Positions 27,998 to 37,914 are shown, counted from the stretch's first letter. The stretch: 64,000 bases of DNA from Symmachiella macrocystis (GCF_007860075.1 NZ_SJPP01000001.1:4437490-4501489), one strand, 5' to 3'. Numbers and translations are program-made. Notes: generated by a model not told the origin, from the letters alone.

Positions 27998-29218
27998 ATG
28001 AACATACGGCTACTTGGAAAACTCTTGATCGTAGCAGCCTCGGTACTGCCGGTGAATGCGGTCCTCGCTGCCGATGCGAATGTGACTCCCATTCCGGCCG
28101 AAAATGTTCCGCTGCCAAATACCACCGTCTGTTATGTGATTGGCGATGTCCAGTTTCCCGGTGCGTTTGAATTCCAGTCGTCACCGATGGTTATCGACAC
28201 TCTGCTAAAACGTGCGGGCGGACTTGATTCTGCTGCGACAAGTTGCGAGATCCAAATCGTCCGTGCCGGTCGGGTTGTGCACCACGCCGATTACCAATTC
28301 ACAAAAAACGCGACGCATTGCCGTTTGAAATCGGGCGACGTGGTCATCGCCACCAAAAAAGAATCTCAAATTCCCGCAGCATCGGCGCGGAAAAAAACAT
28401 CGTCGGCCAACGCCAACTACGTTGGTCTGGTGGGGATTTTAGAAACACCGATCATTCTGCCCATTTTCAGGTCCGACGTGACTGTCGGCCGGTTGCTTGC
28501 GGAGTTACGACAGTCCCCCGCGATGGCCAATCAAATCCGCATCATCACTAGTGGTGATGAAAGATCGCGACGTCCCATTGGACAGGTCTTGCGCCGCTTG
28601 ACGAACGGAATGGTCTTGGTCTTCGATCCGCAAAACATCGACTTCGTAAGTCTTCCCAAGATACCCGCCGTCGCCGCAATGCCCGATGCCGCCGACCCGG
28701 GTGTGCAATTGGCATCGCAGGAAACCACCGAGTCAATCACTGGTCCAAAGCTAATGGCCGAACCCGTCGCGCCGCTAGATCAGCAGCCAGATGCCGACGC
28801 GCAGCTTATGAATGAACAACCCGCTGTCGTGGAATTGGCAGTGGAAAACGAACCAGAGCTTAGCATTGCCGCACCGGCCGCTGCCGACATGGCGACCACT
28901 GAAACGACCAGCGCCGCAGAGGCGAACAATTGGACGCCGGTGATTGGTGCCTTGTTGATTGTCATCGGCCTGATCTGGATGTTACGCGATCATCGCGAGC
29001 GTGTTTCACGCTGGATGGCTGTCGTTCCCGGAAAATCTGTAATCGCCGGCACGGCGCGGAAGATTCCGGTGTTGATGACAAACGCCCGCGGCAAACTACC
29101 CAGCGTTCGTCTGCTGCCCAAGAAACGTAGGACTGCGAAGCACGACGGTATCACGATGAACCGCGCGGGAAAACTCGTGCATCGCGTGCTGTTTCGGGTC
29201 GCTCGCCAGCGGGATTAA
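27998..29218 (+). CDS. SLBB-domain membrane protein
   Basis: The start is at 27998 (ATG; another at 27995) with GGAGG at 27984-27988. A signal peptide (LLGKLLIVAASVLPVNAVLA) is followed by two regions resembling SLBB beta-grasp domains as in polysaccharide export proteins: CYVIGDVQFPGAFEFQSSPM with LKRAGGLDSAA, then YVGLVGILETPIILPIFRSD with LLAELRQSP. An acidic linker follows, then a membrane helix (VIGALLIVIGLIWML) and a very basic tail with RKIPVLMTNARGKLP and KKRRTAKHDG. It is not a complete Wza-type export protein; the Poly_export domain is missing. I infer an envelope protein of unknown role. Confidence 0.7.
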   Translation: MNIRLLGKLLIVAASVLPVNAVLAADANVTPIPAENVPLPNTTVCYVIGDVQFPGAFEFQSSPMVIDTLLKRAGGLDSAATSCEIQIVRAGRVVHHADYQFTKNATHCRLKSGDVVIATKKESQIPAASARKKTSSANANYVGLVGILETPIILPIFRSDVTVGRLLAELRQSPAMANQIRIITSGDERSRRPIGQVLRRLTNGMVLVFDPQNIDFVSLPKIPAVAAMPDAADPGVQLASQETTESITGPKLMAEPVAPLDQQPDADAQLMNEQPAVVELAVENEPELSIAAPAAADMATTETTSAAEANNWTPVIGALLIVIGLIWMLRDHRERVSRWMAVVPGKSVIAGTARKIPVLMTNARGKLPSVRLLPKKRRTAKHDGITMNRAGKLVHRVLFRVARQRD

Positions 29219-29249
29219 CTGCAGACCTGACGTTTTCTCCGCATCGCTT

Positions 29250-30719
29250 TTAGGCCAGAATCTCTTTGACGACCCGGCAAGGACGACCATCGGTCAGGCT
29301 TCGTTCTTGGCCGTTGAGTTGGAACGTCAATTTTTCGTGGTCGAATCCGAACAGGTGCATCAAGGTCGCTTGGTAGTCGTTGGCAGCGACACGATCAACG
29401 ACGGCGCTATGGCCGAATTCGTCGGTCTCTCCAAAGGCTAATCCCGCTTTGACGCCGCCGCCGGCCAGCCAACTACTAAAGCCTTGTCCATTGTGATCGC
29501 GACCGCCGGTCTTGGGATCCCCTTCGGTGACAGGCAGCCGGCCGATTTCGCCGCCCCAATGCACGAGCGTCGTATCCAACAGGCCTCGCGCTTTGAGGTC
29601 CTTGACCAGCGCCGCCGTGGGTTGATCGGTCCGCTTGCAGACCTTGGGCAATTGCGTGCGGATGCTGTTGTGCATGTCCCATGGTTGGCCGCCCAGAAAC
29701 AGTTGTACGAACCGCACCCCGCGTTCGACCAACCGCCGCGCGATCAAACACCGTGTTCCGTATTCTTGAGTCGCCGGATCATCCAAACCATACATTTCTT
29801 GTGTGGCTTTGGACTCCTGGCTGATGTCGAGCGCCTCTTTGGCAGCACCTTGCATCCGTGCTGCCAATTCGTAACTGCTGATCCGCGCCTCGAGATCGTT
29901 TTCGCCGGGGTGGTTTTCTAGGTGTCGCCGGTTGAGTTTGCCGAGGAATTTCAGATTCTGTTCTTGCAGCGTCCCGGCCAGACGGGCAGGGGGCTCGAGA
30001 TTCAAAATCCGTGGTTCGCGGGGACGGATTACGGTTCCTTGGTAAATCGACGGCATCCAACCGTTGGACCAATTGCGAACGCCATCGACCGGATGTCCGC
30101 CCGGATCAGTCATCACCACATACGCCGGCAGGCTGTCGCTTTCCGCTCCCAGACCATACGTCAGCCATGACCCCAGTGCGGGGCGACCGGGGATCGAAAT
30201 TCCCGTATTCAAATACCGGATCGAGGATTCATGCCCGTTGATCCCGGTGTGCATCGAGCGGATCAGGGTAATGTCGTCGACGATTTCCGCCAGGTGCGGC
30301 AACAATTCCGACAACTCTGTGCCGCACTCACCATGTTTTTGAAACTTAAACGGACTGCCCATCAGTTTCTTGCTGGCGCGATTAATAAAGCTGAACGTGA
30401 TGTCGCCGGAAAAATCTTGTCCGTCGCGTTTCGTCAACTCCGGTTTGGGGTCGGTCAGATCGATGTGACTCGGACCACCATGCATGAATAGCGAAATCAT
30501 CGCCTGTGCTTTGGGTTCGAAATGCGGTTTTCGCGCAGCAAGATCGAACGAGGTCCGCGGCTTGGGGGCGATGCCTTCCTTCCCCAACAGGCCATCCTGT
30601 TTCAGCAACGACGCCAGTGCCAAACTTCCCATGCCGGCGATGCTGTTGAATAGAAAACGGCGGCGGCCCGACTGCCAATCCGGGGCTTGCGAGTGAGCTG
30701 TGGTGGATGATCGGTGCAT
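29250..30719 (-). CDS. DUF1501 domain-containing protein (Tat-exported, sulfatase-like fold)
   Basis: The 489-residue protein begins with a twin-arginine signal (SGRRRFLFNSIAGMGSLALA). The DUF1501 core follows: ISLFMHGGPSHIDLTDPKPE, NTGISIPGRPALGSWLTYGL, and near the end DTTLVHWGGEIGRLPVTEGD with GRDHNGQGFSSWLAGGGVK. DUF1501 proteins share the alkaline phosphatase/sulfatase fold but their activity is unknown. It starts 69 bp after the stop of the PSD1 cytochrome gene on the same strand, the pairing common in planctomycetes. C-terminal FGFDHEKLTFQLNGQERSLT is typical. Confidence 0.93.
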   Translation of the reverse strand: MHRSSTTAHSQAPDWQSGRRRFLFNSIAGMGSLALASLLKQDGLLGKEGIAPKPRTSFDLAARKPHFEPKAQAMISLFMHGGPSHIDLTDPKPELTKRDGQDFSGDITFSFINRASKKLMGSPFKFQKHGECGTELSELLPHLAEIVDDITLIRSMHTGINGHESSIRYLNTGISIPGRPALGSWLTYGLGAESDSLPAYVVMTDPGGHPVDGVRNWSNGWMPSIYQGTVIRPREPRILNLEPPARLAGTLQEQNLKFLGKLNRRHLENHPGENDLEARISSYELAARMQGAAKEALDISQESKATQEMYGLDDPATQEYGTRCLIARRLVERGVRFVQLFLGGQPWDMHNSIRTQLPKVCKRTDQPTAALVKDLKARGLLDTTLVHWGGEIGRLPVTEGDPKTGGRDHNGQGFSSWLAGGGVKAGLAFGETDEFGHSAVVDRVAANDYQATLMHLFGFDHEKLTFQLNGQERSLTDGRPCRVVKEILA

Positions 30720-30788
30720 GGTGTGAGACTTTCCGTCTTGCCGAATGTGAATTTGGGGAGATCGCGATCTGGGGGAGCTTACCGGATC

Positions 30789-33392
30789 TTATTCCATGTA
30801 CAGAAATTCGTTGGAGTTCAACAACACGTGACACAAATTTGTTAAGGCTTCAAACTGCGGCGTCGGCGGGGAGGGCGGATCGGCTTCCCCTTTTTTCTTT
30901 GGCGGTGCGGGGGGCGGGTTTTGTTTTAAGTAGACAATCTGTTCATCGAGAAACTGCACCGAATCGTCTAATTCTGCCTGGGTGGCGGGTCGCGAATAGG
31001 CCAGTTGCCAGGCAATCTGTACCTGCCGTCGCACGTTCTCGCCCGCTTCACGTTGCAGACGCTGGGCGAATTTCTTGGCATGCGCGAGCATGAATTCGCC
31101 GTTCATCAGCATCAACGATTGTGTGGCCGCTGTCGAAATTGGCCGGAGTTCACAATTCGTTTCCATGACCGGTGCGTCAAACGCTGTGAGTAAGGCCATC
31201 GGCTGACTTCGCCGCTGTTGGATATAAACACTCCGCCGCGTATCGTCGCCACCCACGACGATTTGTCCCACAAAATCTTCTTTCACTGGCACCGGTGGAC
31301 CATACATCGCGCCGCTCAACGTGCCGGCTGTGGCCAATACATGATCGCGGATGACTTCCGCATCCAACCGGACGACCGGTTTTTTCCAGTAGTAAAAGTT
31401 GGAGCTGTCAATCTGATGTTTGCTTTCATCCGTCTCTGAAGATTGCCGATAAGTGGTCGACAACAGGATTGTGCGATGCAGTTGTTTCAGACTCCAACCC
31501 TGCGCCATGAATTCGTCTGCCAGCCAGTCGAGCAACTTCGGGTGCGTCGGCGGTTGACCGGCGGTTCCAAAATCGGCCGGCGTCGGGACGATGCCGCGGC
31601 CAAAATGGTGCAGCCAGACGCGATTGGCGATCACCCGCGCCAACAACGGATGCCGTCCATTGGTCAGCCAGTGTGCATATGCCAAGCGACGCCCCGTGGT
31701 CGGTAGCGATTCATCATTCTTGGCGATTTCAAACGGTTTGCCTTCCGGAGCAGCGACTGTCAGAGCAGCGGGAATCACTTCGTGTTTCGGCTGTTGGTGG
31801 TCACCGCGATGAAACAGAAACGTTTCCGGAACGCGGCCGGGAACTTCCGTCAGGATGCGTACGAAATCTTCAACCGGTTTCTTTTTGCGAATTTCGCCGA
31901 TCCGGTCATCGAATTTTTTCAACTCCTCGCGCGAGGTGCTGATGTATTGGTAGAGATTGCCCGGTGAGATATTGAAATTCGGATGCATTTTGAACAAGGC
32001 AACATCGTCCGGCGTGCGTTTCGCCGCCGGTGTGCGATAAATGGTTCGCAAACGTTTGCCCAGTTCCTTGTCTTCGATTTTCGCAACTTCTGCGTCCAGC
32101 GCTTGAGCCATCAATTCATCTTGCCGTTTTTTCCGTTCGGCGGCAACTTTGGCGACCTCGGCTTCGACAGCGGCCGCTGCGGCTCGTTCTTCGTCGGTAT
32201 ACAGCGAGAGTCGGCGTTGCGATGGCGTTCGCCAGTTCTTCCAATCGTAGGCCGGTTCGAAGATTGCTCGCAGTTGATAGTAATCGTCGTGCGAAATCGG
32301 ATCGTAACGATGGTCGTGACATTGCGCGCAACCGACCGACATGCCCAACAAAGAGGTGGAGACGATCTTGATCGTTTCGGCCAACGCTTGATTGCGGGCC
32401 AAATCCAATTCGTCGGCGCCTCCGTCGGTGCCATCAGCTCCCATTCGCAAGAAACCGGTCGCCACTAGTTTTTCGAGATTTTCCGGACTCAAATTCGCAT
32501 GTGGCTGCGGCACCAGTTCGTCGCCGGCAAGTTGTTCGACGATAAATTCATCAAACGGCTTGTCGGCGTTCAATGAACGGATTACGTAGTCGCGATACTT
32601 ATAGGCGTAATTTCGTACGTTGTCGCGCACAGTATAACCTTCGGAGTCGGCATACCCCGCGACATCCAACCAATGTCGCCCCCAGCGCTCGCCGTACTGC
32701 GGTGAATCCAACAGCCGATCAATCAACCGTTCGTAGGCGTCGAGGGAATCGTCGGCCAGGAATTGCACGATCTCATCCATCGTCGGCGGAATTCCGATCA
32801 AATCTAAATGCGCTCGTCGCAGCAATGTCAGCCGTGAAGCATCGTTGGAAAACGACAATCCTTTTTCACGCATCTTCGCTAACAGCAACGCATCAATCGG
32901 ACTCCGCACACTATCTTGCGGAGCAAAGACCGGTACGTCGGGTCGTACAATCGGTTGAAAGGCCCAATAGGCGCGTTCTTCGGGAGTGATGCCCAAACCG
33001 CGGCCCAATTTTTCCGGTTCCGAGCGAATTGTCGGCGCTCCGACCGCAATCCATTTTTCAATCGTCGAAATATCTTCAGCAGAGAGTTTCTTTTCCCCAG
33101 GCGGCATGTCGCCGTCCCGTAGGCGGTCCATCAGATAACTGCTATCCGGTTCGCCCGGTTCGAGCACCGATCCGCTTTCGCCACCGGTGATCATAAACCG
33201 CCGTAAACGCAGATCCAACCCGCCCGCGTGTTCCTCGCCGCTGCCATGGCAATCGTAGCAGTACGTACGGAATATTGGCCGTATCTGCTTTTCAAACGAG
33301 ACCGCTGCGTCGGGCTGCACCAATTCATCGGCGGAAGCAAGACCGCTCAGGGCGACAAGACACAAACAGCCCCAGGGCAGTGTGCGAAACAT
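30789..33392 (-). CDS. Planctomycete cytochrome C / DUF1549 / DUF1553 (PSD1) protein
   Basis: The start is ATG 33392 (MFRTLPWGCLCLVALSGLAS, a signal peptide), with GGAG just upstream. The 867-residue protein has, in order, a PSCyt1 domain with the haem motif CYDCHGSG, and PGEKKLSAEDISTIEKWIAV. Then comes the DUF1549 domain with YGERWGRHWLDVAGYADSEG and a second CxxCH (CAQCHDHRYDPIS), and after a coiled-coil stretch of Glu/Ala/Lys the DUF1553 domain (PLLARVIANRVWLHHFGRGI; TPADFGTAGQPPTHPKLLDW). It is likely periplasmic. The family's biochemical role is not known; partnership with DUF1501 is inferred from context. The upstream leader to 33512 is unlikely. Confidence 0.94.
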   Translation of the reverse strand: MFRTLPWGCLCLVALSGLASADELVQPDAAVSFEKQIRPIFRTYCYDCHGSGEEHAGGLDLRLRRFMITGGESGSVLEPGEPDSSYLMDRLRDGDMPPGEKKLSAEDISTIEKWIAVGAPTIRSEPEKLGRGLGITPEERAYWAFQPIVRPDVPVFAPQDSVRSPIDALLLAKMREKGLSFSNDASRLTLLRRAHLDLIGIPPTMDEIVQFLADDSLDAYERLIDRLLDSPQYGERWGRHWLDVAGYADSEGYTVRDNVRNYAYKYRDYVIRSLNADKPFDEFIVEQLAGDELVPQPHANLSPENLEKLVATGFLRMGADGTDGGADELDLARNQALAETIKIVSTSLLGMSVGCAQCHDHRYDPISHDDYYQLRAIFEPAYDWKNWRTPSQRRLSLYTDEERAAAAAVEAEVAKVAAERKKRQDELMAQALDAEVAKIEDKELGKRLRTIYRTPAAKRTPDDVALFKMHPNFNISPGNLYQYISTSREELKKFDDRIGEIRKKKPVEDFVRILTEVPGRVPETFLFHRGDHQQPKHEVIPAALTVAAPEGKPFEIAKNDESLPTTGRRLAYAHWLTNGRHPLLARVIANRVWLHHFGRGIVPTPADFGTAGQPPTHPKLLDWLADEFMAQGWSLKQLHRTILLSTTYRQSSETDESKHQIDSSNFYYWKKPVVRLDAEVIRDHVLATAGTLSGAMYGPPVPVKEDFVGQIVVGGDDTRRSVYIQQRRSQPMALLTAFDAPVMETNCELRPISTAATQSLMLMNGEFMLAHAKKFAQRLQREAGENVRRQVQIAWQLAYSRPATQAELDDSVQFLDEQIVYLKQNPPPAPPKKKGEADPPSPPTPQFEALTNLCHVLLNSNEFLYME

Positions 33393-33671
33393 GGACAACT
33401 CCACAGGCAGGAAAGTGGGGGAGTGAATTTTAGGTGGGATGGACCTCGAAAATCGGCTTCGCAACCGATCCGCCAAGACCCATAACTGATTATCCTGTTT
33501 CCCGAGGTTCATGGCAAGGGAAAAGCGGTGGCATGCGGCGGCACAGCCGCTTTGTGCGAGCTTCCGCTCAAGATGCGGGGTGTCGCTCCCGTTGGTCGCT
33601 GGGGCTGGTGGGTGGGGGGGTTCTCAAGAGCTTGCACGCCCTCGATTAATCATCGCAAGGCAATTAAAAGA

Positions 33672-34493
33672 TTACGCTTCCGCAACGGCCCGCATTTTAT
33701 CCAAGCCTGTTCTTGCCACTTCCAGTGGATCCTGCTGCCACAGTTCCTCGTTGAACAATTCCAACGACAACCAACTGTCATAGCCGATTTGTTTGAGCAG
33801 CGTGATCAATCGTTGTAGATCTACGCTCCCTTCGCCTGGATAGACGCGGTCGCGGTCGGCTAGTTGTTCGCGCGCTGGCTGGGCTGGGGCGTCGTTGAAG
33901 TGGCAGATGGCGATTTGTGTGGGGGTAAGTTGCGCAATGCTTTCCATCGAACCGCCGCCGCGGAAGATGTGAAAGGGGTCGAGCACAATCGTGCCGTCGG
34001 GATGCTCGGCGTGGGTGATAATTTCCAGCGCGTCTTCGATGCTGTTGATATCCTCGACGAAGCCCAAAAATTCCATCGCCGGTTTGATGCCGATTTCGTG
34101 GCCGATTTCTAATAGCTCACGATAGTTCTTCGCCCCCAGCGCACGATCAGCGGTTTCCCGCGGCGGTCCGGCAATGATGTAAGCCGCGCCGACCGCTTCG
34201 GCTTGTTCCATCTTCCATTTACAGGCGTCCATGTTCGCTGTGTGTTCGTCTCCTGCCGACTCGAACCAGCCTTTCATGTGAATCGTCGTCGGCACACGGA
34301 GGCCTCGTTCGTCGAGGGCGACGACAATGTCGTGCAGTCGGCCCCCTTGGGTGAGATGGGCTTCGATATCGTCATGCCACAATTCAATCCCCGCATAACC
34401 CGCCTCCCCAGCAATGCGGATTTTTTCCAATAACGGCACCGGCCGAATTGTGCTACTGTTGAGTGCGTATTTGAAATCCGACATGATCGACAT
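33672..34493 (-). CDS. Sugar phosphate isomerase/epimerase family TIM barrel
   Basis: The 273-residue protein belongs to the xylose isomerase-like/AP endonuclease 2 barrels (IolE, IolI, hydroxypyruvate isomerase-like). It starts FKYALNSSTIRPVPLLEKIR and has GYAGIELWHDDIEAHL. Metal ligands can be placed: Glu in KPAMEFLGFVEDINS, Asp and His in IVLDPFHIFRGGGS, His in AICHFNDAPAQP, and Glu in WLSLELFNEELW. PGEGSVDLQRLITLLKQIGY is the usual stretch before the last ligand. An ATG at 34484 is an alternative start. Substrate is unknown; no sugar operon surrounds it. Confidence 0.88.
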   Translation of the reverse strand: MSIMSDFKYALNSSTIRPVPLLEKIRIAGEAGYAGIELWHDDIEAHLTQGGRLHDIVVALDERGLRVPTTIHMKGWFESAGDEHTANMDACKWKMEQAEAVGAAYIIAGPPRETADRALGAKNYRELLEIGHEIGIKPAMEFLGFVEDINSIEDALEIITHAEHPDGTIVLDPFHIFRGGGSMESIAQLTPTQIAICHFNDAPAQPAREQLADRDRVYPGEGSVDLQRLITLLKQIGYDSWLSLELFNEELWQQDPLEVARTGLDKMRAVAEA

Positions 34494-34643
34494 CCGTCAT
34501 TTGGTGTAGAAACTGTTTTCGAACTTCCCTGAGAATATCGTGGGACCGGCGGTGAATCAAATCACCGTGCGGGCGTAAACTATCTATGAGGATCGACGTT
34601 TTGTACAGAGGTGCGGCGCAATTCCAGGATGGGCGAGTGGTCA

Positions 34644-36119
34644 ATGAATGAATCAATGCTACGGCGTTTGAACTGGAGGCGAACACGAATTGCGGCCTTG
34701 CTGTTGCTGCCGATACTGATCGGCGGTTGTGGTGGCGATGAAGATGCGGCGAATGATTCTCGCCCGCCTTCGGTCGCGTCTCCAAATCGTCCGCCGGAGG
34801 ATAACGAGAAGCGTCCCCAAGGCGCACAACAAAAAACGCCAAAGCAACCCGCCGGTTCACAACGCGTTTATCGCCCCGATGATCAGCGGCCGCAGCATGA
34901 TGATGCCCGGTTGGCTGAGTTGGGGATTCATCGGTATGAATCGCAGCGCTTGATTCTCTATACCGACATCGATCCGGAATTAGCGAAACCGCTACCGGGC
35001 TTAATGGATGAAGCGTATCGGGCCTGGGAAGAGTATTTTGGTCCGTTGCCGCCGAATCGTGCGGGGAGCGATTTTCAGATGACCGGTTATCTCATGGGAG
35101 ATAAGCGGTTGTTCATCGAAACCGGTTTACTCCCCGAGGATTTGCCCGATTTTCCTCACGGCCGGAATCGCGGTATCGAGTTTTGGATGAACGATCAGGA
35201 ACACGATTATTATCGGAGGCATCTGTTGATCCATGAAGGGACGCATTGCTTCATGACGGCCATGCCGGGTGTGTTGGCGCCGAGTTCGTATATGGAGGGG
35301 ATGGCGGAATTGTTTGGAACGCATCGCACCGATGCGCAAGGACGCACAACGTTCCGCGTCATGCCCACTGAATCGCTTGAGGTGCGGGGATGGGGGCGTC
35401 TGCAGATTATCGCCGCGGAATGCGCCGCCGGTCGCGCGCAATCCATGATGGACATTTTCAACTACGGACACAACTCGTTTCTGAAGACGGAGTCCTACGC
35501 CTGGTCGTGGGCGCTGTGTAAGTTTATGGATGCACACCCGCAATACCGAGACCGGTTCCGCGAATTGGGAGGCTATCTGCAGGGGACGCAATTCAGCAGA
35601 AAATTTCAAGAACTCTACCGAAAGGATCTGTCGGAGTTGAACCGCGAATGGGCGTTGTTCACCTCCGGTCTGAATTACGATTACGACATGGAGCGGGCGG
35701 CGATCGAATTTCCTGCAACGCAATCCTTGGCTACCGGTCGCGAAACGGTTGTGGAGATCCAAGCAAATCGCGGGTGGCAATCAAGCGGTGTCGAGGTCGA
35801 AGCGGGGGCTTCGTATGAAATCACAGCCGAGGGAAAGGTAACCTTAGCGCAAACCCCGCGGCCCTGGGAAGCGACAGCGGCGGGAATCACGATTCGGTAT
35901 CATGACGGCCAGCCATTGGGAATGTTGCTGGCGGTTGTGGTGCCGAAACATGCGACCGCTGCCTTAGCGGATGGCATCGAACCTGTGGGCGCAGCTACAA
36001 CGTTGCGCCCCAGCGAATCCGGTACACTGTTTTTGCGCGTGAACGATGCGTGGGGCGAGTTGTCCGACAATCGAGGGACGTATCGCGTACGCGTCACCCG
36101 ACGCGCGGGCGACACTTGA
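34644..36119 (+). CDS. Zincin-like lipoprotein
   Basis: The start at 34644 (MNESMLRRLNWRRTRIAALL) gives a signal peptide with a lipobox LIGGC. ATG at 34629 and GTG at 34611 are alternatives. After a disordered acidic/Pro linker comes a domain with YTDIDPELAKPLPGLMDEAY. The HEXXH motif HEGTH lies in LIHEGTHCFMTAMPGVLAPS near residue 195, with Glu in YMEGMAELFGT about 16-20 residues on, a gluzincin-type arrangement. The C-terminal 130 residues are beta-rich (FLRVNDAWGELSDNRGTYRV), similar to substrate-binding accessory domains. It is probably an outer-surface peptidase; no specific family is recognised. Confidence 0.7.
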   Translation: MNESMLRRLNWRRTRIAALLLLPILIGGCGGDEDAANDSRPPSVASPNRPPEDNEKRPQGAQQKTPKQPAGSQRVYRPDDQRPQHDDARLAELGIHRYESQRLILYTDIDPELAKPLPGLMDEAYRAWEEYFGPLPPNRAGSDFQMTGYLMGDKRLFIETGLLPEDLPDFPHGRNRGIEFWMNDQEHDYYRRHLLIHEGTHCFMTAMPGVLAPSSYMEGMAELFGTHRTDAQGRTTFRVMPTESLEVRGWGRLQIIAAECAAGRAQSMMDIFNYGHNSFLKTESYAWSWALCKFMDAHPQYRDRFRELGGYLQGTQFSRKFQELYRKDLSELNREWALFTSGLNYDYDMERAAIEFPATQSLATGRETVVEIQANRGWQSSGVEVEAGASYEITAEGKVTLAQTPRPWEATAAGITIRYHDGQPLGMLLAVVVPKHATAALADGIEPVGAATTLRPSESGTLFLRVNDAWGELSDNRGTYRVRVTRRAGDT

Positions 36120-36138
36120 GTTCACCGGTTTCGACAAC

Positions 36139-36447
36139 TTAATGTTTCGAAGCAACCAACAAACGATTGATGACGCGATTCACTCCGTCGACCGTTTTCA
36201 CGAGCGAACAGATATCGTGATTCGCTTCCTGGGATTCGATGACCCCTTGCAGACAAATGCCCTGATCGACACGTCGCACGACGAGTGATTCAATTTTCAG
36301 GCGGGGGGTCGCCATCAGTCGACGTCGGACTTCTTGTTCGACTTGATGGGCAGTCTCTTCTGGCACCGCGGTGCCGGCTTCTTGTCGCGGTGAGGGGGCT
36401 GTTGCCTCAATCGTTTGGCCCGGGAGGCGTTCTGCCAGCTTGCTCAT
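36139..36447 (-). CDS. BON-domain protein
   Basis: The 102-residue protein starts at ATG 36447 (MSKLAERLPGQTIEATAPSP) with AAGGAA upstream. After a disordered first third comes a BON-like alpha-beta unit: HQVEQEVRRRLMATPRLKIE, VVRRVDQGICLQGVIESQEA and VDGVNRVINRLLVA. BON domains bind phospholipids or other envelope parts. There is no signal peptide on this short form. It converges with the lipoprotein gene 19 bp away. The family call is moderate because a single BON is short. Confidence 0.72.
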   Translation of the reverse strand: MSKLAERLPGQTIEATAPSPRQEAGTAVPEETAHQVEQEVRRRLMATPRLKIESLVVRRVDQGICLQGVIESQEANHDICSLVKTVDGVNRVINRLLVASKH

Positions 36448-36941
36448 TGTGTGGTTCCTTGTGCCACGGGAAAAATACGATCCTTCATTTCGCGGCAAAG
36501 ACTAATCGCCTTCTCAATCGCAAGCTCCGGTCACCATCGCTGGAGCACGTCTTCACCGTGGTCTTGCCGTCCATCGTGCGTTCGACACTAAGAAAAATGG
36601 CGGCAAGAAAAAAGATAACGATCTCAAACCATTCTGTGTAGGTCAATAATTGGTTTTTGCCCATATCGCAGTCATTTGCTTTGAATGCTGACCATGTAGT
36701 GGGCAGACAAATGAGGGGTAAGCAATTGCCGCGCCAACCTTTGTTGTGCGCTGGCCCTGCGAGTAGATTTTGCCCCGCCGCGACGATTAACTCTGTCGTT
36801 TTCGCCCAAAAATCAACAGAGAGCCGGTGGCGAGACCTTTTAGAAATCTTTGGGAAAGGCTGTAGCCCGTCGCTTTGGCAGCGTAAGATTTACAATTCGC
36901 GGCTGCGTGCATTGTAAGCGTGACGGGCGGAGAGAGGCGTT
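36448..36941. other. Intergenic region, no gene seen
   Basis: In 494 bp I see no plausible gene. Short frames have compositions unlike neighbours, and I saw no hairpin with a T-run. The BON gene promoter should be at the left side. Confidence 0.45.
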
Positions 36942-37730
36942 TTAGCGGGTGGTGAGAAGCCGCATGACAGCCGTTTTGATTTCGGCGTGGATACGTGGGT
37001 CCCACTCGGCGGCGACATGCGCTTGGAAATCGAAAGCTGAGCCGTAATTGGGGGTACCATCTTTGGAGTACCCCAGTTGGGGGTCGCCCAAGTCGATAGC
37101 CTGGAGACGATTCTCCGTCCACTGGCCCCAACAAAATACGTTGTGCGTGTAGTAATGCAGGGCGTTGTTGATGTTGATCGGCAATTTTTTAGGATGCCGG
37201 TCCACCGCGCGGCCGGTGGATGAGGCATCCAGAAAAATGACCTGCTTGATCGCTAAGGGATGGTCGCTGCGGGCGATTTCGTCGGCGACTTGCCAAGCGG
37301 TGTGACCTCCCCAACTGTTGCCCACAAGGACGATGCGGCTGCGGGGAAACTGACGAATGTGCTCGTGAATCGTGTCGACAATCGACGAGGTCATTGGCGG
37401 AGGACTGGTTTGGATTTTACCGGCACGGGTGCCGTTCCAGTTGAAATACTCGCATACCAACCGCTCATCGTCCAACTGACTGCAGAGCTGAAACATACCG
37501 CTGTTGCCCTGGTTGGCGCGTGCCGTGCCGGCAATTTCAGCCGGAGTCGGGTCAGAATCCATACCCCCGATGAACACCACCAGCAATTCGGGAGTCGCCT
37601 GGTCCAGGGTCGTTTTTTCGGCAGCGTCGACGTCAATCACAGTGCTCAGCGGCATGCCGACAACCGCTATGCTCATTATCAGCAGGGGGAGCCAAGTTTT
37701 AAGAAATTGTCGCCGTGCTTTGTGTGGCAT
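36942..37730 (-). CDS. Secreted alpha/beta hydrolase-like protein
   Basis: The 262-residue protein starts at ATG 37730 with a basic signal region (RRQFLKTWLPLLIMSIAVVG). A hydrolase-fold core begins PELLVVFIGGMDSDPTP. The nucleophile elbow is RIVLVGNSWGGHTAWQVADE (G-N-S-W-G), followed by VIFLDASST as the probable acid and a late histidine in DFQAHVAAEWDP. The substrate is unknown. The start region has no convincing ribosome site. Confidence 0.78.
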   Translation of the reverse strand: MPHKARRQFLKTWLPLLIMSIAVVGMPLSTVIDVDAAEKTTLDQATPELLVVFIGGMDSDPTPAEIAGTARANQGNSGMFQLCSQLDDERLVCEYFNWNGTRAGKIQTSPPPMTSSIVDTIHEHIRQFPRSRIVLVGNSWGGHTAWQVADEIARSDHPLAIKQVIFLDASSTGRAVDRHPKKLPININNALHYYTHNVFCWGQWTENRLQAIDLGDPQLGYSKDGTPNYGSAFDFQAHVAAEWDPRIHAEIKTAVMRLLTTR

Positions 37731-37914
37731 GAACACGCCAGGAAATACAGGTTGAAACGGCCATCATCAACATGACGGCGCAGCAGCGGATACAGAGACT
37801 GTATTGTCGTCGTAGAGGCGAGATGGGATCAAGACCAATGTCGATCCGGAGTGACCCAGCCATGGCGGACTGTGAAGCGGTTCTCAAATATCCAACACAC
37901 TAAATCAACCGCCG

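Noticed and set aside
35127-35780. 217-codon minus-strand frame inside the zincin lipoprotein gene
   Set aside because: Antisense to the HEGTH domain; no family resemblance.
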